Assembly (NCBI GenBank): GCA_029204225.1 | Contig: CM055110.1 | Span: 19,393,109 to 19,457,108, forward strand | DNA length: 64,000 nucleotides | Direction: 5' to 3' | From: Diphasiastrum complanatum | Taxonomy: Eukaryota; Streptophyta; Lycopodiopsida; Lycopodiales; Lycopodiaceae | Part shown: piece after piece, positions 49,021-63,000 of the stretch | Position numbering within the stretch: position 1 is the first letter of the stretch | How the letters are laid out: each line of letters starts with the position of its first letter | The notes under the pieces: model-generated | The model's input: the letters and a program-made list of their open reading frames with translations, nothing else | What the model was told of the DNA's origin: nothing | The model's database searches: none | Position numbers and translations under genes: made by a program

Positions 49021-50761
49021 TCAACTATCTATGATCTCTAAATCCATTTCTTTAGTTGGAAGTAGCTTGGGTGGAGAACACTCGGCCACTGCAACTAGAT
49101 ATGAATTTTCGATCACAAGCTTAATGGTCTCCTGCCTGAAGTGCATTATCTCCATTAGGGAGACCTTCGGGCATTTAAATTTGAAAAACACAGTTAAATT
49201 TAATTAATCAAAGATCAGTTAATAGGAATTTGTATATGAAAAAAACAAAAACACAATTAAAACTAAAAAATCGAAGATTACCTCTTCCAGATCTGGAAGT
49301 CCATCTTGTAATGCAAGCCAATTAGAAAAGTGTTTGGCATCGCATATGGTAGACCAACCATAGCTGGCAGAATCAACTTGCTGGGAGGAATGCAGAATTC
49401 AAATTTTAACATTATGAGATATTTGATTAACGCGCAGGATGTTAGAATAAAATCTACAACAGAAACAAGCGCGCGTCGAACCGATATCAAAAAAATATTG
49501 ATTGAATATTGGGTCAGCGTGCACGCTATGGAAATAAACCAATCAATAACTACAAGGGTGCGTCGAACCGATATTGAAAAATTTATACCTCTGTATCAAC
49601 CATTTTTAGCTTCAAATATGCTTTTGCATTTGGTACTGGAAAGAGTTCCAGTATTTTCTGGATTTGGATCCTGGCAATTGTGTGTGTGTGTGTGTGTGTA
49701 ATAGAGTTCATTTTCAAACAGACTGGATTACACACACGCTCATCATTGATGTACAAGGACAACACATATAAGCTCCAATGATCACTGCAATCAGAAAACA
49801 ATAAATTTATGAGAATCAATGTGAAATCAAAATTCATTTGAGAAATTCAATATAATAAAATCTGAAAAAAAGACACTTACTTTGCTATGTATGGCAGCAC
49901 AAGAATTGGAGTTCCTAGTCTGACGTATTGGAACATATCACCGTGCAGACTTTTGAAATAAGGGAAATCAAATGTAGCCATGATTGAAGGAGAAACAATG
50001 CAACATCAAAAAACAATGGGGTCTGGATAAACTCCATCCAGTACTGAATTGCCCCACCTCCTACATTTTCCCCTAGCATTTTATCCCTACTTTCTAATTC
50101 ACTTGCATCTAATCTAGAAAGGGGGAGACCAGCATTGGTCTTCGACATCCTAAAACTATATCGAGGACTTAAACCATTAAGATATGTGTTTAACAATTGA
50201 TCATATTGTACATATTGAGAAGTATTTACAAAGGCAAGTGTAGGGGGTGACGGAAGTAATACAGAGAAACCACAAAAAGAATTGTCATTCAAAATTGATT
50301 CTACCTTTACACTAACAAAATTATCTAAATCGTTTCCAAGAATAGGAGGGGAACTAATATTTACAGAGGTAGGAGGAGGAGGAGATTTATTAGGAGAGGA
50401 AGATTTAGTAGAAGAAGTTAAAGATGGAGTTCTAGGAGGAGGAGAAGGAGACTTAGGAGGAGAATTAGGAGGAGAATGCCTAGAAGAAAGAATAGTATTC
50501 AGAGGAGATGGCTTGGAAAAATCCCTCACTTTATTTGGAGGGTCAAGAGACCTCCTCTTCTTTGAAACACTCACGCTCTGTATACGAATAACAAGCTGAG
50601 TTGGTTGAGATTGCTTTCGTTTTCTCCTCTCTGAATCTTGTTTTTGAGGAGAGAGGAGGTCTAAAGTATTCTGCAAATTTGTCATATGTGTCCTGAAGCC
50701 TAAACACCAACTCGACGATTATTTCAGCACTCAAGTCCTTGCAGATAGACATTGTTTGCAT
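49021..50761 (-). pseudogene. ULP1-like peptidase gene, copy B (broken)
   Basis: Same layout as 2097-3877. The linker and domain start are one open frame of 256 codons (50685-49915) with SPQKQDSERRKRKQ, SPPNSPPKSPSPPP and QYWMEFIQTPLFFDVA. The HW exon (DHWSLYVLSLY) lies near 49750-49790, and the terminal exon is 49021-49164. The Cys-to-Tyr change (SYGW) is shared with copy A. In addition the acceptor before that exon is GCAG in copy A but GCAT here (around 49390), so splicing should also fail. The frame of the remaining histone-like end (YDKFAEYFR) is shifted against the linker. Confidence 0.6.
49679..49699. repeat. (TG)n microsatellite, short allele
   Basis: Same site as 2755-2799 but about half the length. 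Confidence 0.95.
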
Positions 50762-50997
50762 TCTCCGAACATTGCATTTGGAAAAAAATCAACAAAAATA
50801 GGAAAAGGTAGATACCAACTTAATCTATTATTCTTTGATCCAGTGCTACATTTTAGTATACTCTGAATATCAATATATAGCCTAGATCGAAAACTTTCGA
50901 AATTGCTACATGAGGAGAAATCTATTCCTCACTCAAAAAATTTGGTAGAGGATATGGCTCTAATCTACCAATTAAACCATTTTTATCAGAAAAATAG
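50706..50997 (-). repeat. Fold-back repeat, right arm (copy B)
   Basis: Reverse complement of 47587-47880; equivalent to 3822-4114. Confidence 0.9.
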
Positions 50998-52036
50998 AAT
51001 CCAATAAATCATTACTTTCAGTTCATTCTCCAGGACAAATTGATTCACAATCAATCTGTCAATGAATACAAAGTTGTGAGAAACTATCAACTAGTTTAGT
51101 TAAGATTGGTCATAGATTGATAAACGGTCAAATACACAATTGAGGCCAATTTTCATATTAGACTTAGAAGTTGACTTTTCAATAGTCTCACTCCAAAAGA
51201 CCACAAACCATCCAAGTTCAAACCTCCAATGCCAAGCCTACCACCCGCATGCATAAATGATGTGGTGGCAAATGATTTTTACCTCCTACCTGTATTAACC
51301 ATATTGATGATAATGCTTCCATATATATTTTTGTGTTTGCTTTCTTCATGCTTTGATAGTATGGCATATTTGAACGTGAAAACATATTCATAAATTTCAT
51401 ATTAAAAATGCATACCTTTTTTTGTTTTACTTAGGAATTTTTCATTTAAATTAACATCAAAATAGCCTCGGTCACCGGAGAAGTAAGTATCAACGATAAT
51501 AATAGTATAAATTGTTGATCGTCACTTTGATGTCCATATGCTAAGGCCAAATTCTTGATCTCGCCTAAATAAAATTCAGCAAAAAACCGTCAAAATATGA
51601 CCATTGTACTTATGTCATTATTCAAAAATGAAATCTTTGATTTTTCAAATTCAAGTATCATATTGTTGCAAGGTCAACAATCATTTTGTTTTTGCAGCAC
51701 TAGTTACTCATTCAATGTTGAAATTTGAGGATAAGGGGTTACCTATTAAGCAATTTTGACATGACATCTAGATTGGTGCCCATTATATATGGCTTACTTC
51801 TTATTGTTGCCTTGCAAAAAAAAGAAAACACATAACGTATGAAACCAATCTACATAGTCCTTCAAAATCCTACTATGGAATACTTGTTCACAAAATTCCT
51901 ATTAGATGCTAGAGTTTGCCGATTTTAGCTGCCCAGGCCAGCGGCAGAAAAGATTTTAGTCTTTTCAAAAAGGAGGGTGATTGATTATAAAATATTCGCA
52001 TCAAACATCAAATCTAGGAAAATTTGTAATGATGAG

Positions 52037-53525
52037 AGCAACAGTTGCACCATCATCCATCCGCACAGTGTGCAGCTTCGTCTTTAGGAATAGCACTCGA
52101 GATGTGTTTGTGGTCTCAAACAATGCCTTCAACGTATCCCATGTTTCTTTTGGTCCTTCTGAATCCAAAATGTAGGGAATAATTGCATCTCTAACTGATA
52201 AGTTGATGACATTTTGTGCTTTCCGTTTTCTCCTGTCAAATGTTTGCTGATCTTCTTCAATCACTGGCCTTGTCTCTTCACCTGTCATGATCTCCCATAG
52301 CTCCTTTTCCATCAAAATGTTTTTCAGTTTGAATTTCCAAACTGCATAGTTGTCGGCTCCTTTCAATTTGCTTGACTCATTGAGGACACTCTCGCTTAGA
52401 GTTGCCATTACTGAACAGATGAGTCCAGATCAAGTAATTTATCACACCACAAAATTGTTTATTTTTTTGGTTATACACTTGATATCAGAATGGAGCGCGG
52501 AAGTACGACTGTTCAGGATCCTCCTTAACTTGTGCGCGTGGATTTGATATTGGAGCATGCGATATCGGACTGGAGCGCAAATGTACACCTACTCGAAATT
52601 TTCTTTAGCTCGTGTGCTTGGATTCGATATCGGTACAGACAATATCGGACTGGAGCGCGGATGTACGACTGCTCGGGTTTCTCTTCAGCTAGCATGCTTG
52701 GATCCGATATTGGTACAGATATACAAAAGAGAGAATACAAGAACTTTTAGAGAGAATATTCTAGATTCCCTACTTCGGCACTGTGGCTACGCCGCCTCCT
52801 CTTTGCTTAGATTTCGAAATGGGTGATCGTTCAAACACATAGATATCAGTAATGTGAAAGGTATGAAGCCTCAAAGCTCTAAATGGCAGTACTAGACACT
52901 CTTTGTTGTGATTTGCAGTACCCCAAATAAACAAATGAGAGATTTCTTGGCACAACTCTCTGACAAATGACACTTCTCACAGAAACTAAAAAAAATTGTA
53001 AAACTTTTCCCAGTCAACAGATTTTCAATCTCTCTGATGCTGTCCTGGCCTTTCTGATGCCTCCGAGACTGTGTCTTTGTTCCCCACTAATATCTGTGAG
53101 CTCCAAAACCTGCAAAATATATCAAGAAGAATTTCTTTCAGCCCTTTTTTTTTTGTATCTCCAAGCTTACACCTCTTGTGAAGGACTTTCTCACTTCGTT
53201 GCGGAGCCTGTGACAAGCTGTATCCACTGATCAGGCACGCAGGACTATCATAGCTCTGATACCGTGTCAATAATCAGATATGCAACATCAAGCATTCACC
53301 ATAAGCAATCACCAAAGAAGCGGGAAGAAAAACACGCACTATCAATCTATCACACTGCAACATACTGAATGTAAAATGTACATATAAACCCTGAACCCTG
53401 ATAGAGAGGGAGAACCTAGGAGTAGACTACTAGACTAGCCAATGGCTAGTTACAGTTAGTAAAAAAGTACATCGTAAACAGTAACTAAGAAGTGTAACAA
53501 TGAAGTTTATCATTAATTTCTAGCA
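52037..53525 (-). mobile_element. Remnant of Copia element (gag start, leader, 5' LTR)
   Basis: The first ~125 residues of gag (MATLSESVLNESSKLKG at 52408), the leader with its ~80-base tandem units, the primer site and the LTR (53265-53525) match 17716-19202. All of pol and the other LTR are missing through the deletion. Confidence 0.9.
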
Positions 53526-54139
53526 TTATTGTGCAGCCCTGATTTATTTTTGTGCCACTTCTTCCAAACCTATTGTAATCAATGTTGCTCCTACCATTTC
53601 TTATTTGGTCCACACCTACCATCATGATTTTACATGATTGTCATTACCTGCTTTGTTCTATGATCATTCTTGGTCCAACACTGAGTTGATTTGTTAGAAT
53701 TTTGCCCAATTTTGCCCTTGTTATACTTGTTAGCAAAAGCATGAGTAATTACATGTGTATTGATTACCATGCCCTTAGCCATGTAAGTATTCACAATCAA
53801 TATCGGACTCCTCACATGGACAATTTGTTTGATAGTTGGTCAAAGCATCTATTTTTCAAAAATTGACCTTTGTTCTAGCTATCAGATTACGAGATCTCTT
53901 CGGATTTCTTGTCTTTATATTAAGAATAAATTATGAGCTGTAATGCTCCGTATGCATTTTAGATACTTTTAAGTGCTTATTCGATCAAAGTTTAATGACG
54001 AACATTTGATATTAAGTACACTATCAGCCTATATTCTTTAGTTGCAAATGATTTGTTTGACGTCTATGGTTGCAAATGATTTGTTTGATTGATTTAATTG
54101 GTTCGTTGGCATTTGATTGTCCAGTGTTTGATTGTCAGG

Positions 54140-57100
54140 TCATACAATTGGAAGCTCATTTGGTTTGCAAGTCATGTCAACATCAAGATACAATTTGCGA
54201 CGACCTGCTTTGAGCCTTGCCCATCTTCGCAAATAAGCGAGGAAATAGTGGATGATGGGCATGTCATAGCATTGCATGCGACTCTAATTCAACCTACCGA
54301 AACAGTTAACAGACTCCCTTCCGTCAACGAGTCCGATACTTCTTGCACAATGCAAGTGAGGTAGAAAGGGTTGCTAGTGGATTGGACAAGGATGCGGGTG
54401 AAATGAACAGAAGTGCCAGTGAATCTGGGCAGGGTAAGACACATGATGTGCGTGCCTATGGCAAGGTGATACACACGGACATCTTACAATATGTTTTACA
54501 TTCTTTCCATGTTTGCAACAACACTCCTCCGCACCGGTCCCACTTTGCGTCTTGTTCTTAATGAGGCTATTCGAACAATACAAAAAAATGTGTCGGATTT
54601 GGAAGCGGAATTTGAAACCATGGGCTACATCAAGGAACTTATTTCATTCCTAATGTCAACGAAGAAATTAGGGGAGACCGAAATGGTTATTTCTGCTTTA
54701 AATATCCAAGAGTGGGGTCCAACATGGCAAGAGGTCAATAACGAGTTCGAGGAGGAGGTTTGAGAAGCAGGTCGAACGAAAAGTTTTTGGTCTGGGATGG
54801 CAACCATCGTGTCAAGACATGGATGAGTAAAATCAAAGAAGGCAAGTATCCATTTAAATTTGATTTTTGCTTACATATTGCTTTGGTTGGAATCCCTTGA
54901 ACTTAATCACATGCTTTTATGCAGTTTTTCCTAACATGAGGGCTAAACACGTGTGAGTTGAATGCTCGTTCTTGGATGTTGGAAGAGCGCATGAGGGGGA
55001 GCTTATTCTGGCCCTTCACTCCACAATAGGTTTGTATTGTACAATATGAATGGTAGAATTATTGCATATTGTGACACGACTAACTTATCTTTTTTCTCAG
55101 ATTAACCAAAGTCTTCGTGCCCCACACCTTGTCCCACGACATCTTCATGATGTAGAAGTTTGGTATCTCCAACAAAGAAACATTGTTAAAGCATGTGCCT
55201 CTTGAAGACAAAAGCTGGATGGAAGCTGAAATGAAGAGAGAAATACGAAGTGCGCACAAGCCATGATACAACGTTTCGATGGTTGTCCTTGCGCAACTTG
55301 TTTATAAGGTATTGTATTGATTTTTTTTTTTTGTCATTGTACATTTTGCTTGGTTCCAGAATTTTATTATTGCTCAGATTGCAGGAAGATTTCAACATGA
55401 TGGTCATGATGCCACATCCAAGTTAGATAAGCAGCAGCTAAGCGTGGACGAATATAGAATCCAACATGAGACTACCATATAGGTGTGCCATTGTCCTACT
55501 CATGCGTGCTTTGATTCTCTTTTTTAAGGTACTTATATGAATGATGCATAACCGCAGACTGTGGAGACAACATTTAGAGATCGGGCATACAAGTTGGCAG
55601 TGATTGCAAACCTTGCTAATGGCCCTGGATTCTTTCACATTATATTCAATCTAGATTGGGAATCAAAGGGACTGGTTAACACGGAGGACAAACTGCAAAC
55701 AATTTCGGCTTCTAGTGTTGGCCCAACAAAGTAGGTATACAATTGATTTCTCGCAAAAAATATATTTATATGTTGGTTTTGTGATTGGCGTGTTGGTTTG
55801 TAGAAAAAAGGAGGTGCTAGCATTGTTGGCTGGAAGTAAACAACAGAGAGATGTCATAGGCATGAGTTCAAACAACAAGGACTTTCGATGTTATATGGCC
55901 AAGGAGACTTACTGGTGGCAAATGACTGAGATGGCGAAGGAAATTGTTGTACGCTTGTCCTTTGATGGTTCTCGACTTCCAAATGGAGACAAGGTATATT
56001 TTAGGACACAACGTCAACTCCATTTCTTACATGCTTTTCCAAACCTACAAAGAGACATGAGGAATTCAATCAAAGCCGAAAAGCAACCATAAATTGTTTT
56101 GTCCACCAAGAGACTCATGTACAGGTTCGCCATACACACCATTTTACCTGGATGTTCTACCTATACGCAACTGGTTATTTTATCTCTACATTTGTATACA
56201 TAACATTGTGCATTTTTGTTTTTTGTAGATGGCTAATATCCCTCATTGAAGATAAGGCCATACCACGTCTTCCGATGGAAGTTACTGACTGGTTGGTAAA
56301 TGATGGGCCTGAGAGCATGTACCCTCCCGAGTGGAAAGAGAATGCAATATCAGCATGGGAGAGGAAGAAGTGTCCATGGTGGTTGGACTATCCCCAGGGC
56401 ATTGTACCCCCGTCTGAAAAGGACGTATATGATCAAAGGCTCGCATTGCAACAAGGGAAGCGTGCAATTGTTGAACCTCTCACGCAAGGATCAGCCTCCA
56501 AGAGACACGCATCCCGGGTCCGAGCTAGTGGCGAGCTAGGAACAAAGCGTGCCATGGACTATATAGAAGACGTGCAAGAGTCCCAACACTCTGAAGGCAC
56601 ACCGGTCGACGACAACACCGAAGACTATATCGCCACATAACCTGGTAAGATTGTCGTTAATCCATTTATTTTGTTTTTTCATAAAAACAATGAACGATGT
56701 CGTGATAATTTGAATTTGCTTTGTATTGACAGAGCTGAGATCCGAGATGAGAGGAGAGATGTGCGCTGTTAGAGCCGACATACACAAGATTGCAAGAAAG
56801 ACAGTAGCAAGCCCTCAAAAAAGCTGAAGCATTTTTGCATGAGGAATCTCAATCCAAACCTAACAATAGATCAAGCCCCTGCAGATGCCGTAGCCATGCC
56901 TATTTGGGCAGATTTTCCCACTTCAATATGTGTGAAGCACTATGGAGACAACAAGACTATTCCTACGTGGAACATATTTTCTACAGATCTTGTCGTAGCT
57001 GCATTTGAGATCGCAAGCACCTATGTTGTGAATCAGGGGTGGTTTGCTTGCATGTCCCTCCCCGAGCATTTCCCCATCGTCGATTCATTTGTTGAAGCAT

Positions 57101-58042
57101 CTGGGTTTTCACTCCATTGTTGCCTTAACATTCTATGCGAGGAAGGTTACTTCAGACACAACCCACAAGAAGAGGTGAACAGACATTTGGCACAAGGTTG
57201 TTTGGTCAACTATTTAGCCACATGTTGGACTCATACATTTTTTTTTCAGGTTGTCCTCCTTGTCACAACCTTGTACCATCGCACGACGTGTCTCGCCCCT
57301 ACAATCCAAGGGCAAAAAGCCAATCAAGTCGATAGAAAGGCCTTCTCAACAAAGGCCAACTGGGTTATGGACCTTAACAGTGCCACCCTCACCACAATTG
57401 ACAATGTTATTTGTTGCGGTGGCACAGAGAGGTCTCCGAGTTTTTGCAAGTTGACTATACCCCAAAACCCGAGTTATATCAAAATTATTCTTCAAACTAG
57501 AATAATGAGTTTTCACATGGACCCTCACATGTACCCTATTTATTGTCGAGTGCAGTTTCTTGGTGGAACTGCTCACATAGCCCGGAGATGTGGCGTTGGA
57601 CCTATTTGCAGGGACTGGAAACATGGCACAAGCGTCAGCAGAGAGTGTCAGGCACTGTGTTTGTGTCAAAGAAGACAAGGACATTTTCAGCTTACTTCTG
57701 AAGGATTTAGAAACGAGTCAGATTATTTCTCATGTTGTGACAGCTTGTAGAACTATGCGTAGTTACATGCAACTGACATTGTGTTTTGTAGGGTTTTGAT
57801 AGTCCACAATAGCAAGATCAACTACATTAGCATCTACAAATTCAATAATTTTTTTTGGTAGCAACTAAAAGGCAGACCCCAAGAGTTCGAAGTAGTTCAA
57901 CTATCAACCATGGATAGATTGTTTGGTTTCAATGAATGGCAAAAGCATAGTAAGCATGAGCATCTTAATTTTGTTGCCAAAGGGTTGGGAATCGAGAGAT
58001 TATTTTTTATTGCATGTGGATCAAGTCATTTTGATAGTAAGT
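54140..58042 (+). pseudogene. ParB-like/DNA-methyltransferase-like gene, copy B (broken)
   Basis: Same exons as 19816-23722. The exon with GYIKELISFLMSTKKLGETE is open from 54491 to a TGA at 54761, followed in another frame by FLVWDGNHRVKTWM. The GC-AG intron is retained. The methyltransferase exon is open over IWADFPTSICVKHYGD, VVAAFEIASTYVVNQGWFAC and PIVDSFVEASGFSLHC without the 5-base insertion of copy A. Instead this copy has a one-base deletion near 56802, just upstream. Motif I (ALDLFAGTGNMAQA) is at about 57593-57635. The terminal exon is 57863-58042. Stops shared with copy A show the gene was damaged, or its exons are misread by me, before duplication. Confidence 0.5.
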
Positions 58043-58189
58043 AGTCCTAAGTGTTTATGAAACAAGCATGAGACACAAGGAGTCATTACATAAGGAAAAC
58101 AATAGCATTAGAAGTGATCTAATAACAAACTACAACTTCGAAGTAGAAGCCTTGCTAAGCACGCATCTATTGAATTAGTGGGTATTTAC

Positions 58190-58843
58190 TGTGAAAATTG
58201 TCAACATTTCCTAGCTAGTTTGAGGCCTAAATTGGCAATTTTTGTACATAGTTTTGGATCTAACCTTTCACACGTGTGAAAGAGACCTAGATACTTTTAT
58301 TCTAGTATATATTTCATGTTGAAGAAGTCTCAAACTTCGGGACCTTCTAAATGACACTAAAATCATGTTATTTGGACATATAGGCCAAAATTGGCTATTT
58401 TAGGTTACTGGTGTCCTAAAATTGGGTCCTAAGTTCTAGAGAGAGGAGAGAGAGTCATCTCTCTCACCTATATTAGGCTGAAATTCGTGGAGAACAGGTT
58501 GGAGAAACCTTTTGTATGCTTCATTGAGATCAATAGATCATTGTCATTGTTTCTTCCTCGATTGAGAGCATTGTTGTGTGTATTGTCTTCAAGCTATTGT
58601 GTATGATCTTAGGTGCTTTCCAAAAGTGATAGGCTGATGTATTATGGACTGTATAATGCTATTTTGGGCCGCACTTGATGTTTATGGAAGTTTCCATTTG
58701 TGATAAATGCTTTTTGATCAAGTTCTTTGCATTCTAGGTAGCATAGAATGTGTTGCCAATTCCTAGCTTATGTAGTTTGGAGTGCAAGCATTCAAGCCAA
58801 TGATCTTGGAGTTTAGATCCACTTAGGATCTGTATTTTTCACA
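58190..58843 (+). repeat. 5' LTR of young Copia element
   Basis: Starts TGTGAAAA and ends TTTTCACA, a perfect 8-base inverted pair. The five bases before it, TTTAC (58185-58189), should recur after the 3' LTR beyond the window. Confidence 0.93.
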
Positions 58844-58855
58844 TGGTATCAGAGC
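58844..58855 (+). other. Primer-binding site
   Basis: TGGTATCAGAGC directly after the LTR, an exact initiator-Met tRNA primer site. Confidence 0.96.
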
Positions 58856-60015
58856 TGGTTGGCTTCTATTTACAGTAAGTATTCCATTTTTGGTGATATT
58901 TGGATGTTTGATCAAGTTCTAGCATGATTTTGCATTGCTTTGTTGATCAAATCTTACTAACCTTTGTTTTGTGAGTTGAACTTGTGGATCAAAAGCATAT
59001 TTCAGGTCTATTGAAGATCAGAGGCTGAAAAGAAACTATTTTGGATCAGATCATAACACCTAATCATTTGTGATTGTGAGGCTTGTGCATATTCAATACT
59101 AACAATGTTCTTTTCAATCCTATTGTTGACAATCTCCATTCTTGGATGAACACTCTCCTTAAGTGGATGAAACTTCTCCTTAAGTGGATGACAAATGCTC
59201 TTTTGAGTGAGTTGTAATTCTCCTAAAGGCTGAGCAAAGCTCCCATTTGGATGAAAGATCCCCTTTTTTGGGTGAACATATTGTAAGCTCCATTGTGAAG
59301 AGCATATTGTAAAGATTGTCATCAATTTTGGCATAATTTTTGGTGTACTTTGTTGAGCATGTAAGTAACTCTCCTTATGTAATTTGATTGGAGCATTTGC
59401 TGGAAGGTGTTAACCATTATGCAAGTGTGTTTTCAGGTTCTTAACAGGTTGAGGAACATTCTCATGTGAAGTGATCTTAGATCTACATCTAAACACCAAG
59501 ATTTGACAAGATAGTGAAGCTAGTCTTGTGATTCACTAAGTGTGCTCATTCATTCACCTCTAAATCTTGTATTTATCACTTGCTGGAGTTTATAAACTTT
59601 TAGAAGTGTGGTTTACATGTGGTTTTACAGGTTGAATCAATATCTTAGTGTGTTGATCATATGTTGATCAAGTTTGTTCATTACTAGGTAATCTTGGCAT
59701 CCTAGTTTTGGGTATTTTCTAAGAATGCAAGTAACTCTTCACACCATAACTTGATTTGGTCACTTGCTGGAAAGTTTGAGAGCTTAAGCAAGAGTGTGTT
59801 CAGGTTGGTTTGATTTTGTAATCCATTCTTAGTGTGTGCAAAGTGTTGCATGTGTTTCAATCTTCCTTTCTATGCTTGGAAACCATCTAGGTTCAAGATA
59901 GAAGTGTTTTAGGGTCCTAAATCTTCATAGATCTCTTTATCTATCATTTGTTGAGAGAAAAGTGAGTGCTAAGTGCTTTAGGACAGAACCTAAAAGTTGA
60001 AGAAACATTAGAATC
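58856..60015 (+). other. Leader of young Copia element
   Basis: About 1.16 kb without a gene. It holds short repeats around CTCCTTAAGTGGATGA (59148-59280) and three diverged segments of 100-200 bases sharing CACTTGCTGGA...GTGTGTTCAGGTT (about 59390-59470, 59575-59690, 59755-59840). Confidence 0.75.
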
Positions 60016-63000
60016 ATGGCTTCCAATGGTGGGATCATGCTAGAGTCTAGTGAAAGGTTGAGTTCATCAAACTACTCTACTTGGAAAGTGAGGATGGAGT
60101 CCTTACTTGAGTTGAATGAACTCATGGACATAGTTGCAGAAATTGAAGAGAGACCTCTCACACTTCAAGAGCAACAAAGGTTTGATAAGAAGGCCAAAAG
60201 GGCTCTTCATATCATTAAAATGAATGTTACAAATGAACTTCTCAAGGAAGTTGGAAAGTGTCAAAGTGCAAGTGAGGCATGGAATGCCTTAAAGAAGCTC
60301 TTTGAATCAAAGTCCACATCTAGGGTATTGACCCTAAGGAGACAAATATTTTCTAGTAGGCAAAGAGAGGGTGAAAGTGCTCATGCATTTATCTTGAGAG
60401 TTAAGTCCCTAAGTGATGATTTAGCATGCATTGATGAGAACATAAAAGATGGTGAAATAGTCCAAGTTATGTTGAATGGTTTGCTAAATGAACATGCTAA
60501 CCTTGTGCAAAGTTTTGTCATTCAAAGAGTCTTGCCAAGTGTGGTTGACTTGCAAGAAATCTTATTGGCTGAAGAACATAGGTTGCAATCAAAGCTTGAT
60601 GGTGCATCCTTGCAAGGTGGAGGTGAAGAGGCTTTCTTCACAAAAGGCAAATTCAAGGGCAAAGGTAAAGGCAAAGGGAAATGGTCCAAAGGTGGTAACT
60701 TTGATCATGATGATCACTCTTCCTCTTCCTCTTCTACTAAGAACAATAAGTCAAAGTTCAAGTGCTTTTATTGTGGGATAAAAGGTCATTTTGCAAATGA
60801 ATGTTATAAGAAGAAAAGAGAGCAAGGAGAGAGGCAAGGAAATCTTACAATAGATGAGGAAGAACATAACACATGTGAATCACTTGTTATGACTTCAAGT
60901 TTGTTAGCCAACATAGATGATAATGATCCTTGGTGGATTGATAGTGGAGCCTCATCTCACATGACAAGACATAAGGAATACTTTACATCCTTATTGTCTT
61001 ATGAGGGAGAAGGTAACATCATCTACACTGCAAATGATGGTCAATGTGACATCAAAGGCATAGGCACTATTCCTATTTCCCTTTCAACAAATAGGAAAGC
61101 AAATCTTGAAAATGTTTTGTACATTCCTTCAATCACTAAGAATTTGCTTAGTGTAAGTCAAATGATTGACAAAGGACTTGATGTGGAGTTCATTGGAGAT
61201 GCATGTTTGATAAGTAAATGTGGATCCTTGATTGCTCAAGGTAGGAGGCATGGTAAACTTTTCAAGCTTGATGCATGTGTGATCTCTAATCATGAAGGAT
61301 GTATGGCTAGGGAGCAATTGACAAACCAAGAAGTTTGGCACAAGAGGTTGGGCCATCCCAACTTCAAATCTTTGGAGGTAATGGCAAAGAAAGAGCTTGT
61401 TCTTGGTCTCCCTAAAAGTCTTGTTGCAAAGAATAGTGTTTGTGAACATTGTGCCTTGTCCAAATCTCATAGACTTGCTTATTCTAGATCTACTTCTAGA
61501 TCTAAAGAAGCTTTTCAACTTGTGCATTCTGATATTCATTCTTCTAGTACAACAAGCAATGGTGGGGCAAAGATGTATGCAACTTTCATTGATGACTTTA
61601 GTAGGTATACTTGGATCTATCTTCTTAAAAGTAAGGATGAAGTGTTTGCTGCATTTGTCAAGTTCAAGAATGAAATGGAAAACCAATTCAATACAAAGAT
61701 CAAATGCTTAAGATCTGATAATGGAGGGGAATACACCTCAAATAGGTTCAAAGACTTTTGTATAGCACATGGGATTAAGAGGGAGATGTCTAGTCCTAGG
61801 ACTCCACAACAGAATGGAGTGGCCGAGAGGAAGAATAGAACCCTTTGTGAATGTGCCAAGGCAATGAGACTACATGCTAATCTTGCTAAGTCTTTTTGGG
61901 GGGAAGCTTTAGCATGTGCTAACTATCTATGTAATAGATGGACAAGTGCTTCCTTGGATGGTAAAACTCCTCATGAGGTTCTTTATGGTAGAAGGCCGAG
62001 TGTCAAGCATTGTAGGATCTTTGGATGTACATGTTTTGTCAATATCACACTTGATGATAGAACTAAAGAAGATCCTTCATCAAAGAAGGGTGTGTTTGTT
62101 GGCTATAGTGAAGTAAGCAAGGCTTACAAAGTGTACATTCCTTCTACAAAGAAAGTTGTCATAAGTAGGGATGTCATCTTTCATGAAGAGAATGTTTCCA
62201 ATGTTGTTGATGTTGATGTTGATGTGCCTACTAATCATCATGATGTGCAAGATGTCTTGGATGAAGATGGAGATGCCACTCCAAAGCAAACTTCAAGGAA
62301 GACTCAAAGGCAAAGGGCTAAGCCATCAAGGCTAACCTATGATGAAAAAGGAAAGCAAGTGGTGGACAACTCTAACTTTGCTTTTCTTACCTCTTTTGAT
62401 GAACCAACTTGTGTAGGTGAAGCAATTCAAAAGAAGGAATGGATCCAAGCCATGGATCATGAGCATCAAGCACTCATCAAAAGCAACACATGGAGGTTGG
62501 TAAAGCTTCCAAAGGACAAGAAGGCAATTGGTTGTAAGTGGATCTTCAAGATCAAGACAAATCAAGATGGATCAATCAACAAGTACAAGGCAAGGTTGGT
62601 GGCAAAGGGGTATGCTCAAGAATATGGTATTGACTATGATGAGACCTTTGCACCCGTGGAAAAGATGGTAACTATTCGAATCCTAATCTCTCTTGCAACT
62701 CTTTATGATTGGGATATGTGGCAAATGGATGTTACTAATGCCTTCTTGAATGGTGATCTTGAAAAAGATATTTACATGGAGCAACTCAAGTGGCAATTTC
62801 TTCAAGGCAAGGAAGATCTCGTTGAGGTTTGGTTTGAGCTCAAATGGGCTGGTTTTATTAGGTTTGATACTCAACTTCATCTACTCTACTTCATGTTGGA
62901 TAGAAGTGTAGAAATCTATCTTTTGGTTTATGATGGTGACATTGTTTTCACTAACTATAGTGAAAGGTTGAAATCAAGCAATGATGAGATCTTGTGGGAT

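Larger units (their letters stand above)
46925..58189. repeat. Segmental duplication, copy B
   Basis: 46925-52036 matches 1-5158 and 52037-58189 matches 17716-23873. The junction at 52036/52037 (GATGAG|AGCAACAG) joins two points that are 12.5 kb apart in copy A. Because the junction falls inside gag of a Copia element that is complete in copy A, copy B is the deleted form. The right edge is the target site of the Copia element at 58190. Confidence 0.93.
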
